64,000 bases of DNA from an uncultured Anaeroplasma sp. (GCA_945919465.1 CAMEJG010000004.1:23327-87326), one strand, 5' to 3'. Shown: positions 1 through 9,232, numbered from the stretch's first letter. Notes: generated by a model not told the origin, from the sequence alone. Translations and numbers: made by a program.

Positions 1-198
1 TCCATTATAGATTTCATTGAAACTAATGTATATTTAACAAAATTATCATCACAAGCATAAAATATTGGAATTAAATTTTCCATAAAATAAATCTCCTTAA
101 AAGTTATTTTTTTGCAACAATAATATATTAAAAAAAACAAATTTAGTCAATAGATTAGGTATATACACATAATTCTAATAATTTTCTAGTTTAGGAAT

Positions 199-230
199 TT
201 GACTCTACTGGCAGTAGAATTTGATATATA
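199..230 (+). promoter_or_regulatory. Candidate promoter with dyad TCTACTGGCAGTAGA (204-218) between TTGACT (199-204) and TATATA (225-230)
   Basis: Perfect 15-nt dyad in an unusually long -35/-10 spacer (about 20 bp), upstream of the XRE gene at 271. Confidence 0.45.
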
Positions 231-270
231 GTGGCTTTTTTTCTTGGAAAAAGTATGATATAATTTAATT

Positions 271-858
271 ATGGATGATTTAAAACAAATAATTTCAAAA
301 AATTTAATAGAATTAAGGAAAAGAAAAAAATACACACAGCTTGATGTTGCTGATATGCTACAATACTCAGATAAGGCGATATCTAAATGGGAGAAAGGAG
401 ATTCATTACCTGATGTCGAGACATTATATAAGCTTTGTAATATATATGGTGTAACATTAGATTATCTTACTCATGAGGGCACTTATGAAGAAAAGAAGGA
501 ATTTATAAAAAATGATTCTAATAAAAAGAATAAATTAATTATCGCTATGTTATTTATTATGGCTTGTTGGGCTGTATTGATTGTTACATTTACAATTTTA
601 ATTAGTGGTTATGATTATAATTATTGGATATTATTAGTATGGGGTGTGCCTTTAACAGGTTTAGTATTATTAGGATTTAATAGTATTTGGGGTAAAAAGA
701 AATATATTATTTATCTTAATTCCTTTGCAATTTGGACCGCACTTACTGCTATATATTTTCAAATATTTTTTTCAACAGGGAATTTTAATATGTGGTATGT
801 ATTTTTAGTTGGAGTACCACTTCAAATTGCGGCTGTCTTGTGGAGTCAAATTAAATAG
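271..858 (+). CDS. XRE-family HTH regulator with C-terminal membrane segments
   Basis: N-terminal HTH_3 pattern (LIELRKRKKYTQLDVADMLQYSDKAISKWEKGDSLPDVETLYKLCNIYGVTLDYL) followed by hydrophobic segments. Confidence 0.85.
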   Translation: MDDLKQIISKNLIELRKRKKYTQLDVADMLQYSDKAISKWEKGDSLPDVETLYKLCNIYGVTLDYLTHEGTYEEKKEFIKNDSNKKNKLIIAMLFIMACWAVLIVTFTILISGYDYNYWILLVWGVPLTGLVLLGFNSIWGKKKYIIYLNSFAIWTALTAIYFQIFFSTGNFNMWYVFLVGVPLQIAAVLWSQIK

Positions 859-869
859 TAAATTATTTT

Positions 870-894
870 GCTAATCATATTGATTAGCTTTTTT
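870..894 (+). terminator. Rho-independent terminator
   Basis: GCTAATCA-TAT-TGATTAGC followed by TTTTTT. Confidence 0.8.
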
Positions 895-1125
895 AAGGAT
901 TTGACATTATCCTATTGATTGTCCATTCACTATTTCATTATTAGATAAGTTAGAATTAAGATTATTTAGAAGAATTACAATGACATTACTTGAGGCTAAA
1001 AGTGTAGAACCAGCTAAGGTAACATTAGATCCTAATTTAAAGTAGGTTTAATTAAACTTATGGATATAAGCTTATAATATTATTATGATTATAATTAAAT
1101 TAATTTAAAGAATAGAGGAAATATT

Positions 1126-1809
1126 ATGATTTTAATTACAGGTGATACTCATGGTACAATAGATTATAATAAAATAAATATAATTAATAATGCTAATATA
1201 TTATCTAAGGATGATTATTTAATAATTGCTGGAGATTTTGGGGGATTATTTTTTGAAAAAGAATTAGAGAAACAATTATCATATTATACTAAACTACCAT
1301 TTATGGTATTATTTGTAGATGGTAATCATGAAAATTTTGATCTAATCAATTCTTATCCTGTTTCTATATGGAATGGCGGAAAGGTACATATTATTAAAGA
1401 TAATATTATTCATCTAATGAGAGGTCAAATATTTACTATTGAAGGTAAAACTATATTTACTTTCGGGGGAGGCACATCTATTGATAAAATGTTTAGAAAA
1501 GAACATGTTTCTTGGTGGAAAGAAGAAATTCCAAGTGAAGAAGAAGTAGAAGAAGGAATTAATAATTTGAAAAAATATAATAATAAAGTAGATTATGTAA
1601 TAACTCATTCTATTGATTCAAATACATTAAATGATCCTAGATTATTTTTTGAAGGAAGAAAATGTGAAGTATTTGAGGATAATCTTATACTAGATAAATT
1701 TGAAAATATTATAGAATATAAGCATTGGTATTTTGGACATTATCATAAGGATGTAAAAATTAATGATAAAAAAACAGCTCTATATAATACAATATATGAG
1801 CTTATATAA
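1126..1809 (+). CDS. Metallophosphoesterase (calcineurin-like)
   Basis: GDTHG, GDFGG, GNHEN and GHYHKD metal-binding motifs. Confidence 0.85.
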   Translation: MILITGDTHGTIDYNKINIINNANILSKDDYLIIAGDFGGLFFEKELEKQLSYYTKLPFMVLFVDGNHENFDLINSYPVSIWNGGKVHIIKDNIIHLMRGQIFTIEGKTIFTFGGGTSIDKMFRKEHVSWWKEEIPSEEEVEEGINNLKKYNNKVDYVITHSIDSNTLNDPRLFFEGRKCEVFEDNLILDKFENIIEYKHWYFGHYHKDVKINDKKTALYNTIYELI

Positions 1810-1821
1810 AGGAGGTAAATT

Positions 1822-2616
1822 ATGTTAGGTGCAATTATTGGAGATATTGTTGGTTCTAGATTCGAAATGCAGAATAACAGATCGAAGGATTTTGAATTTT
1901 TTTCAGATAAATGTACATTTACTGATGATTCAGTAATGACTATAGCAGTAGCACATGCAGTTATTAAAAGCTTAACTGAAAATAGTGATTTGAAAGAAAA
2001 TGCTGTTTATTATCTTAAAGCCTATGGAAGACTGTATCCTGATAGAGGATATGGGATGAGATTTTTTGATTGGATTTTTTCATCTCAGAAAAAACCATAT
2101 AATAGCTTTGGTAATGGTGCAGCTATGAGAGTTAGTCCTTGTGGATTTTTAGCTGACTCTATAAATCAGGCTATTGAGTTTTCAAGAGCTGTAACAGAGG
2201 TTACTCATAATCATCCTGAAGGTATAAAGGGAGCAGAAGCAACAGCAGTATGTATTTATTTAGCTAAAACTAATCATACTATAGAGGAAATTAGAGAATA
2301 TGTGAATTCCCATTATTATAAAATTGATTTTAAACTTGATGATATAAGAGAATCTTATTTATTTAATGAAACATGTCAAGAAACTGTACCACAGGCGATA
2401 GAAGCATTTTTAGAGTCTACAAGTTTTGAAGATGCGATTAGGAATGCAATTTCTATTGGTGGTGATAGTGATACAATAGCTGCAATTACTGGTGGTATAG
2501 CAGAAGCTTTTTACGGGATTCCTGATGAATTTATTGAAAAAGCTTGTAGCTATTTGGATGTGAGATTAAGTAATGTTATTCATGCATTTTATAAACAATT
2601 GTCTTCAAAGAAATAA
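1822..2616 (+). CDS. ADP-ribosylglycohydrolase family protein
   Basis: MLGAIIGDIVGSRFE, FTDDSVMT, GNGAAMR and GGDSDTIAAITGGIAEA motifs; RBS aggagg. Confidence 0.9.
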   Translation: MLGAIIGDIVGSRFEMQNNRSKDFEFFSDKCTFTDDSVMTIAVAHAVIKSLTENSDLKENAVYYLKAYGRLYPDRGYGMRFFDWIFSSQKKPYNSFGNGAAMRVSPCGFLADSINQAIEFSRAVTEVTHNHPEGIKGAEATAVCIYLAKTNHTIEEIREYVNSHYYKIDFKLDDIRESYLFNETCQETVPQAIEAFLESTSFEDAIRNAISIGGDSDTIAAITGGIAEAFYGIPDEFIEKACSYLDVRLSNVIHAFYKQLSSKK

Positions 2617-2617
2617 A

Positions 2618-2649
2618 TGAAAAAGGCCTTCAACTAGAAGGCATTTTTC
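2618..2649. terminator. Bidirectional terminator between convergent genes
   Basis: GCCTTC-AACTA-GAAGGC (2626-2642) flanked by an A tract and a T tract; the stop codon of the minus-strand CDS lies in the loop. Confidence 0.75.
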
Positions 2650-3938
2650 AATAACATATTTAAAACGAATATTAGTATTATATTTATTGGATATAATACA
2701 ATGCTATACATGAATGTAGGAATTATTCCTATGATATTTTTAATTTTTTTAAATATTTCAAATTCAGGCTTAACAGTCTGATTTTTATTTTTATAATAGA
2801 TATTTTTATTAATATAATAAATATTAAATATAGTTTTATATAATCCATTTAATTCTTTATTTTTAGCAATATTTATTCCTTCAATAATTATTCTAAATGG
2901 ATATACAATAAATGTATATATTATTGATAATATAGAAAATAATATTGATACTATAATAACTAATATCGCTTGCAAAATGAATTTTAATACTTTATATATT
3001 ATTTTCATAAGCTTAATTAACTTATTGAATAACCATTTAATACCTAAATAGATACATTTAAATATATAATAGAATAATTTATAAATAGGCTTTAAGATAA
3101 ATTTATAAAATTTAATAAAAATCCATTTAATAATAAACCAAATTTTACTAAATAACCACTTAATACCTAAATAGATATATTTAAATATATAATAGAATAA
3201 TTTATAAATAGGCTTTAAGATAAATTTATAAAATTTAATAAAAATCCATTTAATAATAAACCAAATTTTACTAAATAACCACTTAATACCTAAATAGATA
3301 TATTTAAATATATAATAGAATAATTTATAAATAGGCTTTAAGATAAATTTATAAAATTTAATAAAAATCCATTTAATAATAAACCAAATTTTACTAAATA
3401 ACCATTCAATGCCTAAATAGATATATTTAAATATGTAATAGAATAATTTATAAATAGGCTTTAAGATGAATTTATAAAATTTAATAAAAATCCATTTAAT
3501 AATAAACCAAATTTTACTAAATAACCATTTAATAATAAACCAAATTTTACCAAATAACCATTTAATGCCTAAATAGATATATTTAAATATATAATAGAAA
3601 AATTTATAAATAGGCTTTAAGATTAATTTATAAAATAAAATAAATAATTTTTTTATTAATCTAAGAGGAGGCCTTATTACATATTTATAAATGATTTTGG
3701 ATATAAAAACTATTAAACTTCCTAAGGGTTTTACAAGCTTATTATATAAAAATATAATAGGTTTAATAATTATATATAAAAAGAAAAGCTTTATTATCTT
3801 CCAAATGAAAAGGATAAATGCTATTAATATATTAATTATAGGTTTAATAATTTTATTGAATATCGTTTTAAATAATGATTTTATATAAGAAAAGATTATT
3901 TTAAATATATCCTTTATTGACAAAATGAATTTTTTCAT
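2634..3938 (-). CDS. Repetitive hydrophobic/cationic aromatic-rich protein of unknown function
   Basis: 434-aa ORF with tandem 41-aa units (FYKFILKPIYKLFYYIFKYIYLGIKWLFSKIWFIIKWIFIK) directly after the GHKL kinase; no recognised domain. Confidence 0.7.
   Translation of the reverse strand: MKKFILSIKDIFKIIFSYIKSLFKTIFNKIIKPIINILIAFILFIWKIIKLFFLYIIIKPIIFLYNKLVKPLGSLIVFISKIIYKYVIRPPLRLIKKLFILFYKLILKPIYKFFYYIFKYIYLGIKWLFGKIWFIIKWLFSKIWFIIKWIFIKFYKFILKPIYKLFYYIFKYIYLGIEWLFSKIWFIIKWIFIKFYKFILKPIYKLFYYIFKYIYLGIKWLFSKIWFIIKWIFIKFYKFILKPIYKLFYYIFKYIYLGIKWLFSKIWFIIKWIFIKFYKFILKPIYKLFYYIFKCIYLGIKWLFNKLIKLMKIIYKVLKFILQAILVIIVSILFSILSIIYTFIVYPFRIIIEGINIAKNKELNGLYKTIFNIYYINKNIYYKNKNQTVKPEFEIFKKIKNIIGIIPTFMYSIVLYPINIILIFVLNMLLKNAF
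3040..3625 (-). repeat. Tandem 123-bp coding repeat with one 33-bp internal duplication
   Basis: 'ataggc' landmark at 3085, 3208, 3331, 3454, 3610: spacings 123, 123, 123, 156 (=123+33); near-identical 33-bp units at 3498-3530 and 3531-3563. Confidence 0.95.
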
Positions 3939-3950
3939 AATTCAACCTTA

Positions 3951-5246
3951 CTAAAATAATATTTTTATTGTGAAAGTTTCATCATTAATATCATAAGATA
4001 ATAGAAGTTTATTTTCTTCTGCAATTTTACGAATAGAAGAGGTACCTATACCATGACCAACTTCACTATTTGTGGGCGATCCATTTTCATCATATGAAAT
4101 ATTACCATCAAAGGTATTAGTTATTTTAAGGGCAAGTCTATTATCATTATTTAAAAATGTGAGATTTATTGTTCGATCAATAGTCATTTTTAATACTGCA
4201 TTGTATGCATTTTCTAAACAATTAGATAATAATATTGCAATCTTATAATTACTAATGTGAATAGCACTTTCTATATCATTTATTTTGATTTTTAGATTAA
4301 TATTATTTTCTTCACATTTTTTTGCATAATAATCAATTACTGAATTAATTATTGGGTCTTTACAATACTGCAATGTTGTATTATCCTCAATTATAGAAAT
4401 ATAATTATTTATAAAATCAATAGCTTCATCAAGCTTATTTGCTTTAATTAATGAATTTGTAGCAGTAAGAATATGCTTAATATCGTGTCGTATTATTTTT
4501 AATTCTTCATCTTTTTGCTCTCTAATATCATTCGCAACTTCGATTCTTCTACAATGTTGTTCTATAACATTATTATCAAATGATTGAATCATTATGCTTT
4601 TAAAATTTCTAAATATTAAGGAGAAAAACATTAAAGAAAATGTGTATGCAGAAATAATTGCAAAGGCAAACATATCTAATCTTAAAAGACCACTTGAGGT
4701 TATTTCTGAAATCATACTTCTATATAGACTAATTATTATAAAGATTATTAATGAATATGCACCAAATACTGGCAAATAATTTGGAGTATATTTTTCGATA
4801 TCATTATGAAGCTTTTTATAAAATAATCTCAAATATATTCCAATTAATATGAATAGAATAAAATATATAGCATATTCTATTATTTGATTATTGTATCTAC
4901 TACATAAAATATTTTTTACAACAAAAATTAAATATATATTAACATATATGTTCGTTGTAGCTACTGATAATGATATAAAGTGCAATTTACCCATTATTTG
5001 CATAAAAATACATTGAGGTGTTAATAATGTTAATATAAAGAATAAATTCATATTAAGATATTGTCCTAAAAAATAATATAAGAAATGATTAACAGCTAAT
5101 AATACACACATAAATATTACTGTGATTATTATTGATTTTATTAATTTGTGCTTATATTCTATTACTAATACTAATGCAATCATTGAAAATATTGCAAATA
5201 GCATAATGGGCAGTATCTTAATAAAAACATCAAACATTCTATTCAC
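3951..5246 (-). CDS. GHKL-domain sensor histidine kinase (AgrC-like)
   Basis: Multiple N-terminal TM segments, IIRHDIKHIL H-box, NCLENAYNAV N-box, GHGIGTSSIRKIAE G-box. Confidence 0.85.
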   Translation of the reverse strand: MNRMFDVFIKILPIMLFAIFSMIALVLVIEYKHKLIKSIIITVIFMCVLLAVNHFLYYFLGQYLNMNLFFILTLLTPQCIFMQIMGKLHFISLSVATTNIYVNIYLIFVVKNILCSRYNNQIIEYAIYFILFILIGIYLRLFYKKLHNDIEKYTPNYLPVFGAYSLIIFIIISLYRSMISEITSSGLLRLDMFAFAIISAYTFSLMFFSLIFRNFKSIMIQSFDNNVIEQHCRRIEVANDIREQKDEELKIIRHDIKHILTATNSLIKANKLDEAIDFINNYISIIEDNTTLQYCKDPIINSVIDYYAKKCEENNINLKIKINDIESAIHISNYKIAILLSNCLENAYNAVLKMTIDRTINLTFLNNDNRLALKITNTFDGNISYDENGSPTNSEVGHGIGTSSIRKIAEENKLLLSYDINDETFTIKILF

Positions 5247-5970
5247 CTAGAAGGTAATTAGCATATACCTTCTTAACATTTGCAAAGTATTTTTTTGATA
5301 TAGGAATAATATCATTATTTTTCATTACAAATGAAATCTCTGTTATACCTTTAATATAATTCATATTAACTATAAATGCAGAATGACAATTTAAAAAATT
5401 ATAATTATTATAATCAAAAGGAATAGAAGTTGAAAACTTAGTTCTTATAGAAACAGATCTAACAACCTCATTATTTGTCATATGATATAAAATTCTTCTT
5501 TCATTTGATTCAATATACATTATTTCATTAATATCAATTGTAACAAAATCTAATACATCATTTTTAACTGAAAATGTTGATTTTGCTTTAATATTTAAAT
5601 GTTCTATTAATCTATTTAGGCATAAACTCATTTTTTCCCTATCTAATGGCTTTACTAAATAATCAAATGCATGAACCTTGAAGGCATCAAGGGCATATTC
5701 TTTACTAGTTGTAGTAAAAATAATAGGAGCTTTTATATGCATCTGTCTAATTAGTTCAGCAAGCTCAATACCATTTTGCTTCATAATTATATCTAAAAAT
5801 ATAACATCAACCTCATTATTTTTAATATATTTTAGATTACTAACTAGTTCATTAGAACCAATATATTTTCTAATATTTACTTTTATGTTATTTTTCTTTG
5901 AATAATCACTAATTAGTTTAGAAGTGTTATCTAATTCTTTCTTTTCATCATCACATACTATAATGTTCAT
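5239..5970 (-). CDS. LytTR-family response regulator (AgrA-like)
   Basis: IIVCDDE, VIFLDIIM receiver motifs plus C-terminal LytTR; start at 5970 preferred because AAGGTGG precedes that ATG (ORF track starts at 5994). Confidence 0.85.
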   Translation of the reverse strand: MNIIVCDDEKKELDNTSKLISDYSKKNNIKVNIRKYIGSNELVSNLKYIKNNEVDVIFLDIIMKQNGIELAELIRQMHIKAPIIFTTTSKEYALDAFKVHAFDYLVKPLDREKMSLCLNRLIEHLNIKAKSTFSVKNDVLDFVTIDINEIMYIESNERRILYHMTNNEVVRSVSIRTKFSTSIPFDYNNYNFLNCHSAFIVNMNYIKGITEISFVMKNNDIIPISKKYFANVKKVYANYLLGE

Positions 5971-6388
5971 AAATACCACCTTCTTTATGTACATTTATAC
6001 CATAAAATATTTATAAATTCAATAAATTGAAATTTATTATTAATAAATGTGAATTTTTTATATAAAATAATTATTATAAATTTAATATATAAGATAAATG
6101 TAGTGATATTTTATCATTGTTAACTTTAATATATTAATTAACTATTATATCCTTTTATCAGGAGATTTAATTATGATAAAAATTGAGGTTTTGTAAAAAA
6201 TGATATTAAAATAGTATTTTTTTTATTATGATTATTAATTCCTTTATTGTTTATAATGGAATTTTACGGTTCTCATATTATTTATATATTTTTTTGAAAT
6301 TATATGAATTTATTTAAAAAATACTATGAAAATTTGATGAATTATTATATAATGAAAACATAGAAATTCGATTTGTGAGGTAAATATA

Positions 6389-7246
6389 ATGAAAATAGCT
6401 TTAGCTGGTGCCTTTGGCAATTTAGGTCTAGAGATTCTAAAGCAATTAGTATTAACAGAACATGATATTGTTGCTTTAGATTTGAAGGAAAAGAAAATTC
6501 CTGAATTAGAAGGAAAATATGAATTTAAGGAAATTGATGTTACAAAAGTTGATACCTTAAAAAATACTTTAAAGTATTGTGATGTTGTAATATCTACAGT
6601 AGGATTAACAGGAGCTAGTACTCAATTCAGTTGCTACGAAATTGATTATCAAGGAAATGTTAATCTATATAATGAAGCCATAAAGGCTCATGTAAGAAAA
6701 TTTATTTATATTTCTGTTATTGCTTGTGATTTAGAGGATGCAGAGGATGTGCCAATGTTAGAGGCAAAGAAAATGTTTGAAGATGTATTGAAAAATGGAA
6801 GTATGGAATATATTATTCATCGTCCTACTGGTTATTTTTATGATATTATAAAGGTATTTAGACCTTATGTCGAAAAGGGAAAAATGCAATTATTAAGTGG
6901 CTATAAGGATGTTAAAGCAAATGTAGTTGATTGCCCTGATTTTGCTAAATTTATAGTTGAAACTATGAATGAAACTAATAAAGTATATAATGTTGGTGGC
7001 AAGGAAACATATACTTATTATGAGATTTCTAAAATGTGTTTTGAGGCTGCTAATAAGCCATTAGTAATTAAATATGCTCCTAAATTTTTATTTTCAATTT
7101 TAGCAAGCTTACCTAAAATTAAAAAAGAAGGTAAAAGAGATATTATTTTATTTTCAAGATTTACATTATCTCATGATTTGGTAGGAGATACTATTGTTGG
7201 AGAAAATAGTTTTAAGGAATATATTTATAAAAGTTTTAAGGAGTAA
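6389..7246 (+). CDS. NAD(P)-binding Rossmann/NmrA-like epimerase family protein
   Basis: MKIALAGAFGNLGLEIL nucleotide-binding motif; ISVIACD. Confidence 0.8.
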   Translation: MKIALAGAFGNLGLEILKQLVLTEHDIVALDLKEKKIPELEGKYEFKEIDVTKVDTLKNTLKYCDVVISTVGLTGASTQFSCYEIDYQGNVNLYNEAIKAHVRKFIYISVIACDLEDAEDVPMLEAKKMFEDVLKNGSMEYIIHRPTGYFYDIIKVFRPYVEKGKMQLLSGYKDVKANVVDCPDFAKFIVETMNETNKVYNVGGKETYTYYEISKMCFEAANKPLVIKYAPKFLFSILASLPKIKKEGKRDIILFSRFTLSHDLVGDTIVGENSFKEYIYKSFKE

Positions 7247-7665
7247 TTTATTATATTGTATTTTTCTGCAACTGGTAATGGTGAATTTGTAGCTAAAAAT
7301 ATAGCTCATTTGAATAATGATTAAGTAATTAATTTATCTTTATATTTAAAAAAAATGAGGATTTTAATCTTACTAAGGTAGGCGCTATGCATAAAAGGAG
7401 TGGTAAGCCTGTTACTTGGTTATTTGATACATTTTTTATTAAACCTAAAAAGTTTTATACAACTGATGAATGCATTGGCTGTGACTTATGTGAGAAGTTA
7501 TGTCCTTTAAATAATATTAAACTATTAGATAAAAAGCCAACTTGGGGAAATAATTGTATTCATTGTACTGCATGTATTAATAGATGTCCTAAAGAAGCTA
7601 TTGAATATGGTAAAAAAACTCAAGGAAAGAATAGATATGTAGCTATAAAATATAAAGCTGAATAA
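7247..7665 (+). pseudogene. Degraded EFR1-type flavodoxin/ferredoxin protein
   Basis: IILYFSATGNGEFVAKNIAHLNND then stop at 7322-7324; downstream ORF 7387-7665 keeps two 4Fe-4S motifs (CIGCDLCEKLCP, CIHCTACINRCP). Confidence 0.7.
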
Positions 7666-7839
7666 TTTAATTATTTAGTTAATATTTTATATAAAAAAAT
7701 GAATTTTTTTAGAGAAATATGATTAATTATTTCTCTTTTTTTACAATGCAACCAGAAGTTTACATAAAGAAACTATAAATTTATTGATAAAGATTTAAAA
7801 TTAAAGTAATATTTAGTTGTAAATTATGGAGGTTTAAAA

Positions 7840-8637
7840 ATGAGCTTTGGTGAAAAATTATCAAAATTAAGAAAAGAGAATAATTATACTCAAGAACAAC
7901 TAGCCGATGTATTAAATGTTTCAAGACAATCTGTTAGTAAGTGGGAAAGTGATTTAGCTTATCCTGAAACTGAAAAGCTTATAAAAATAAGTGAGCTTTT
8001 TAATTCGTCATTAGATTATTTAATGAAAGATACTAATGAAAATGATACTAGTAAAAATGATACAAATAATATTAGATTATGTAATATCTTTAATCTAAAT
8101 ATTAAGGAAAGAAAAAGTGAAAAAATGATATTAGGATTACCTTTATATCATATTGGAAAAAATGCTAAAGGATTCTTCGCAATTGGTATTAATGCAAAAG
8201 GTGTAATTTCTATTGGCTTATTATCAAGAGGAATAATTTCCTTAGGATTATTATCCTTAGGAGTTATTTCATTAGGTATAATGTCATTAGGATTATTAGC
8301 ATTAGGTGTTTTGGTTTTAGGCTTGATTTCTTGTGGTTGTATTTCAGTAGGATTTTTAGCTATTGGTGCTATTTCTTTAGGAATTATTTCTATTGGAGGA
8401 ATATCAGTAGGAGATTTTGCAGTTGGGGGTTTTGCTATCGGAAAATATTTTGCTTATGGTGATACTGCTAATGCAATGGTTACTATAGGAATAACTGATT
8501 CTTATGGTGATGTAGTTTCTGTATATGATAAGTTATCAATAAATGATGCTATAAGTGTAAAAAATGCATTAGATCAGGTAGTACCTAGTTATTTTAGTTG
8601 GATAAAGGATATTATAAAATCATGTATTAAAGCTTAG
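7840..8637 (+). CDS. XRE-family HTH regulator fused to long glycine-pentad repeat domain
   Basis: HTH_3 (LRKENNYTQEQLADVLNVSRQSVSKWESDLAYPE) then uninterrupted G-x-x-[SA]-[LIV]-like pentads. Confidence 0.85.
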   Translation: MSFGEKLSKLRKENNYTQEQLADVLNVSRQSVSKWESDLAYPETEKLIKISELFNSSLDYLMKDTNENDTSKNDTNNIRLCNIFNLNIKERKSEKMILGLPLYHIGKNAKGFFAIGINAKGVISIGLLSRGIISLGLLSLGVISLGIMSLGLLALGVLVLGLISCGCISVGFLAIGAISLGIISIGGISVGDFAVGGFAIGKYFAYGDTANAMVTIGITDSYGDVVSVYDKLSINDAISVKNALDQVVPSYFSWIKDIIKSCIKA

Positions 8638-8646
8638 GAGTAATAT

Positions 8647-9228
8647 ATGGAATTAGAATTAGATAAACTTTTAAGAATAAAAACTAGTGGAAGAGATGAT
8701 TCAAACTCGGATCTAACAAATTTTCCATATGAACCAACTCCATATTCCGTATTAGAGCTATTAGCTAATAGTGGATATTTATCTAAAAATGATGTGGTAA
8801 TTGATTATGGTTCTGGTAAAGGAAGAGTTGATTTTTATTTAGCATATTATCTCAAATGTCATATGATAGGTGTTGAATATGATAATAGATTATTTCAAAG
8901 AGCAATTTCTAATCTTAAAGATGCTAAAAGTAAAAGTAGAGTAGAATTTGTTTTAAAAAATGCTAGTGAATATGAAATTCCTAATAATGCTAAAGCTTTA
9001 TATTTCTTTAATCCATTTAATATATCAGTTTTAATTGATGTTATTAATAATTTAAAGGAAAGTATAAAAAAAAATAAGAGAAATGTTTTATTAATCTTTT
9101 ATTATCCTTCTAAAAAATATTTAGAATATTTAAATAGCGAAAAAGATATAAAGCATATTGATGATTTAGATTGTAAAGAACTATTTAATAATGATAGTAG
9201 AGAAGTAATCTCTATTTACAAAATATAA
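8647..9228 (+). CDS. SAM-dependent methyltransferase-like protein
   Basis: VVIDYGSGKGRVDFYLA motif I, IGVEYDNRLFQRA motif II. Confidence 0.75.
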   Translation: MELELDKLLRIKTSGRDDSNSDLTNFPYEPTPYSVLELLANSGYLSKNDVVIDYGSGKGRVDFYLAYYLKCHMIGVEYDNRLFQRAISNLKDAKSKSRVEFVLKNASEYEIPNNAKALYFFNPFNISVLIDVINNLKESIKKNKRNVLLIFYYPSKKYLEYLNSEKDIKHIDDLDCKELFNNDSREVISIYKI

Positions 9229-9232
9229 AATA

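Noticed and set aside
3040-3625. Repeat array considered as a CRISPR
   Set aside because: Units are contiguous 123-bp coding repeats without unique spacers, in frame within one ORF.
3691-3888. Plus-strand 65-aa ORF inside the repeat-protein gene
   Set aside because: Antisense artefact of the low-complexity minus-strand CDS; no convincing RBS.
6173-6196. Possible 7-aa leader peptide (MIKIEVL) after AGGAG in the 5995-6388 intergenic region
   Set aside because: Too short, no adjacent attenuator hairpin or coupled gene seen.
5995-6388. Intergenic region inspected for LytTR direct-repeat binding sites
   Set aside because: No convincing pair of LytTR-type repeats could be picked by eye among the A/T runs.
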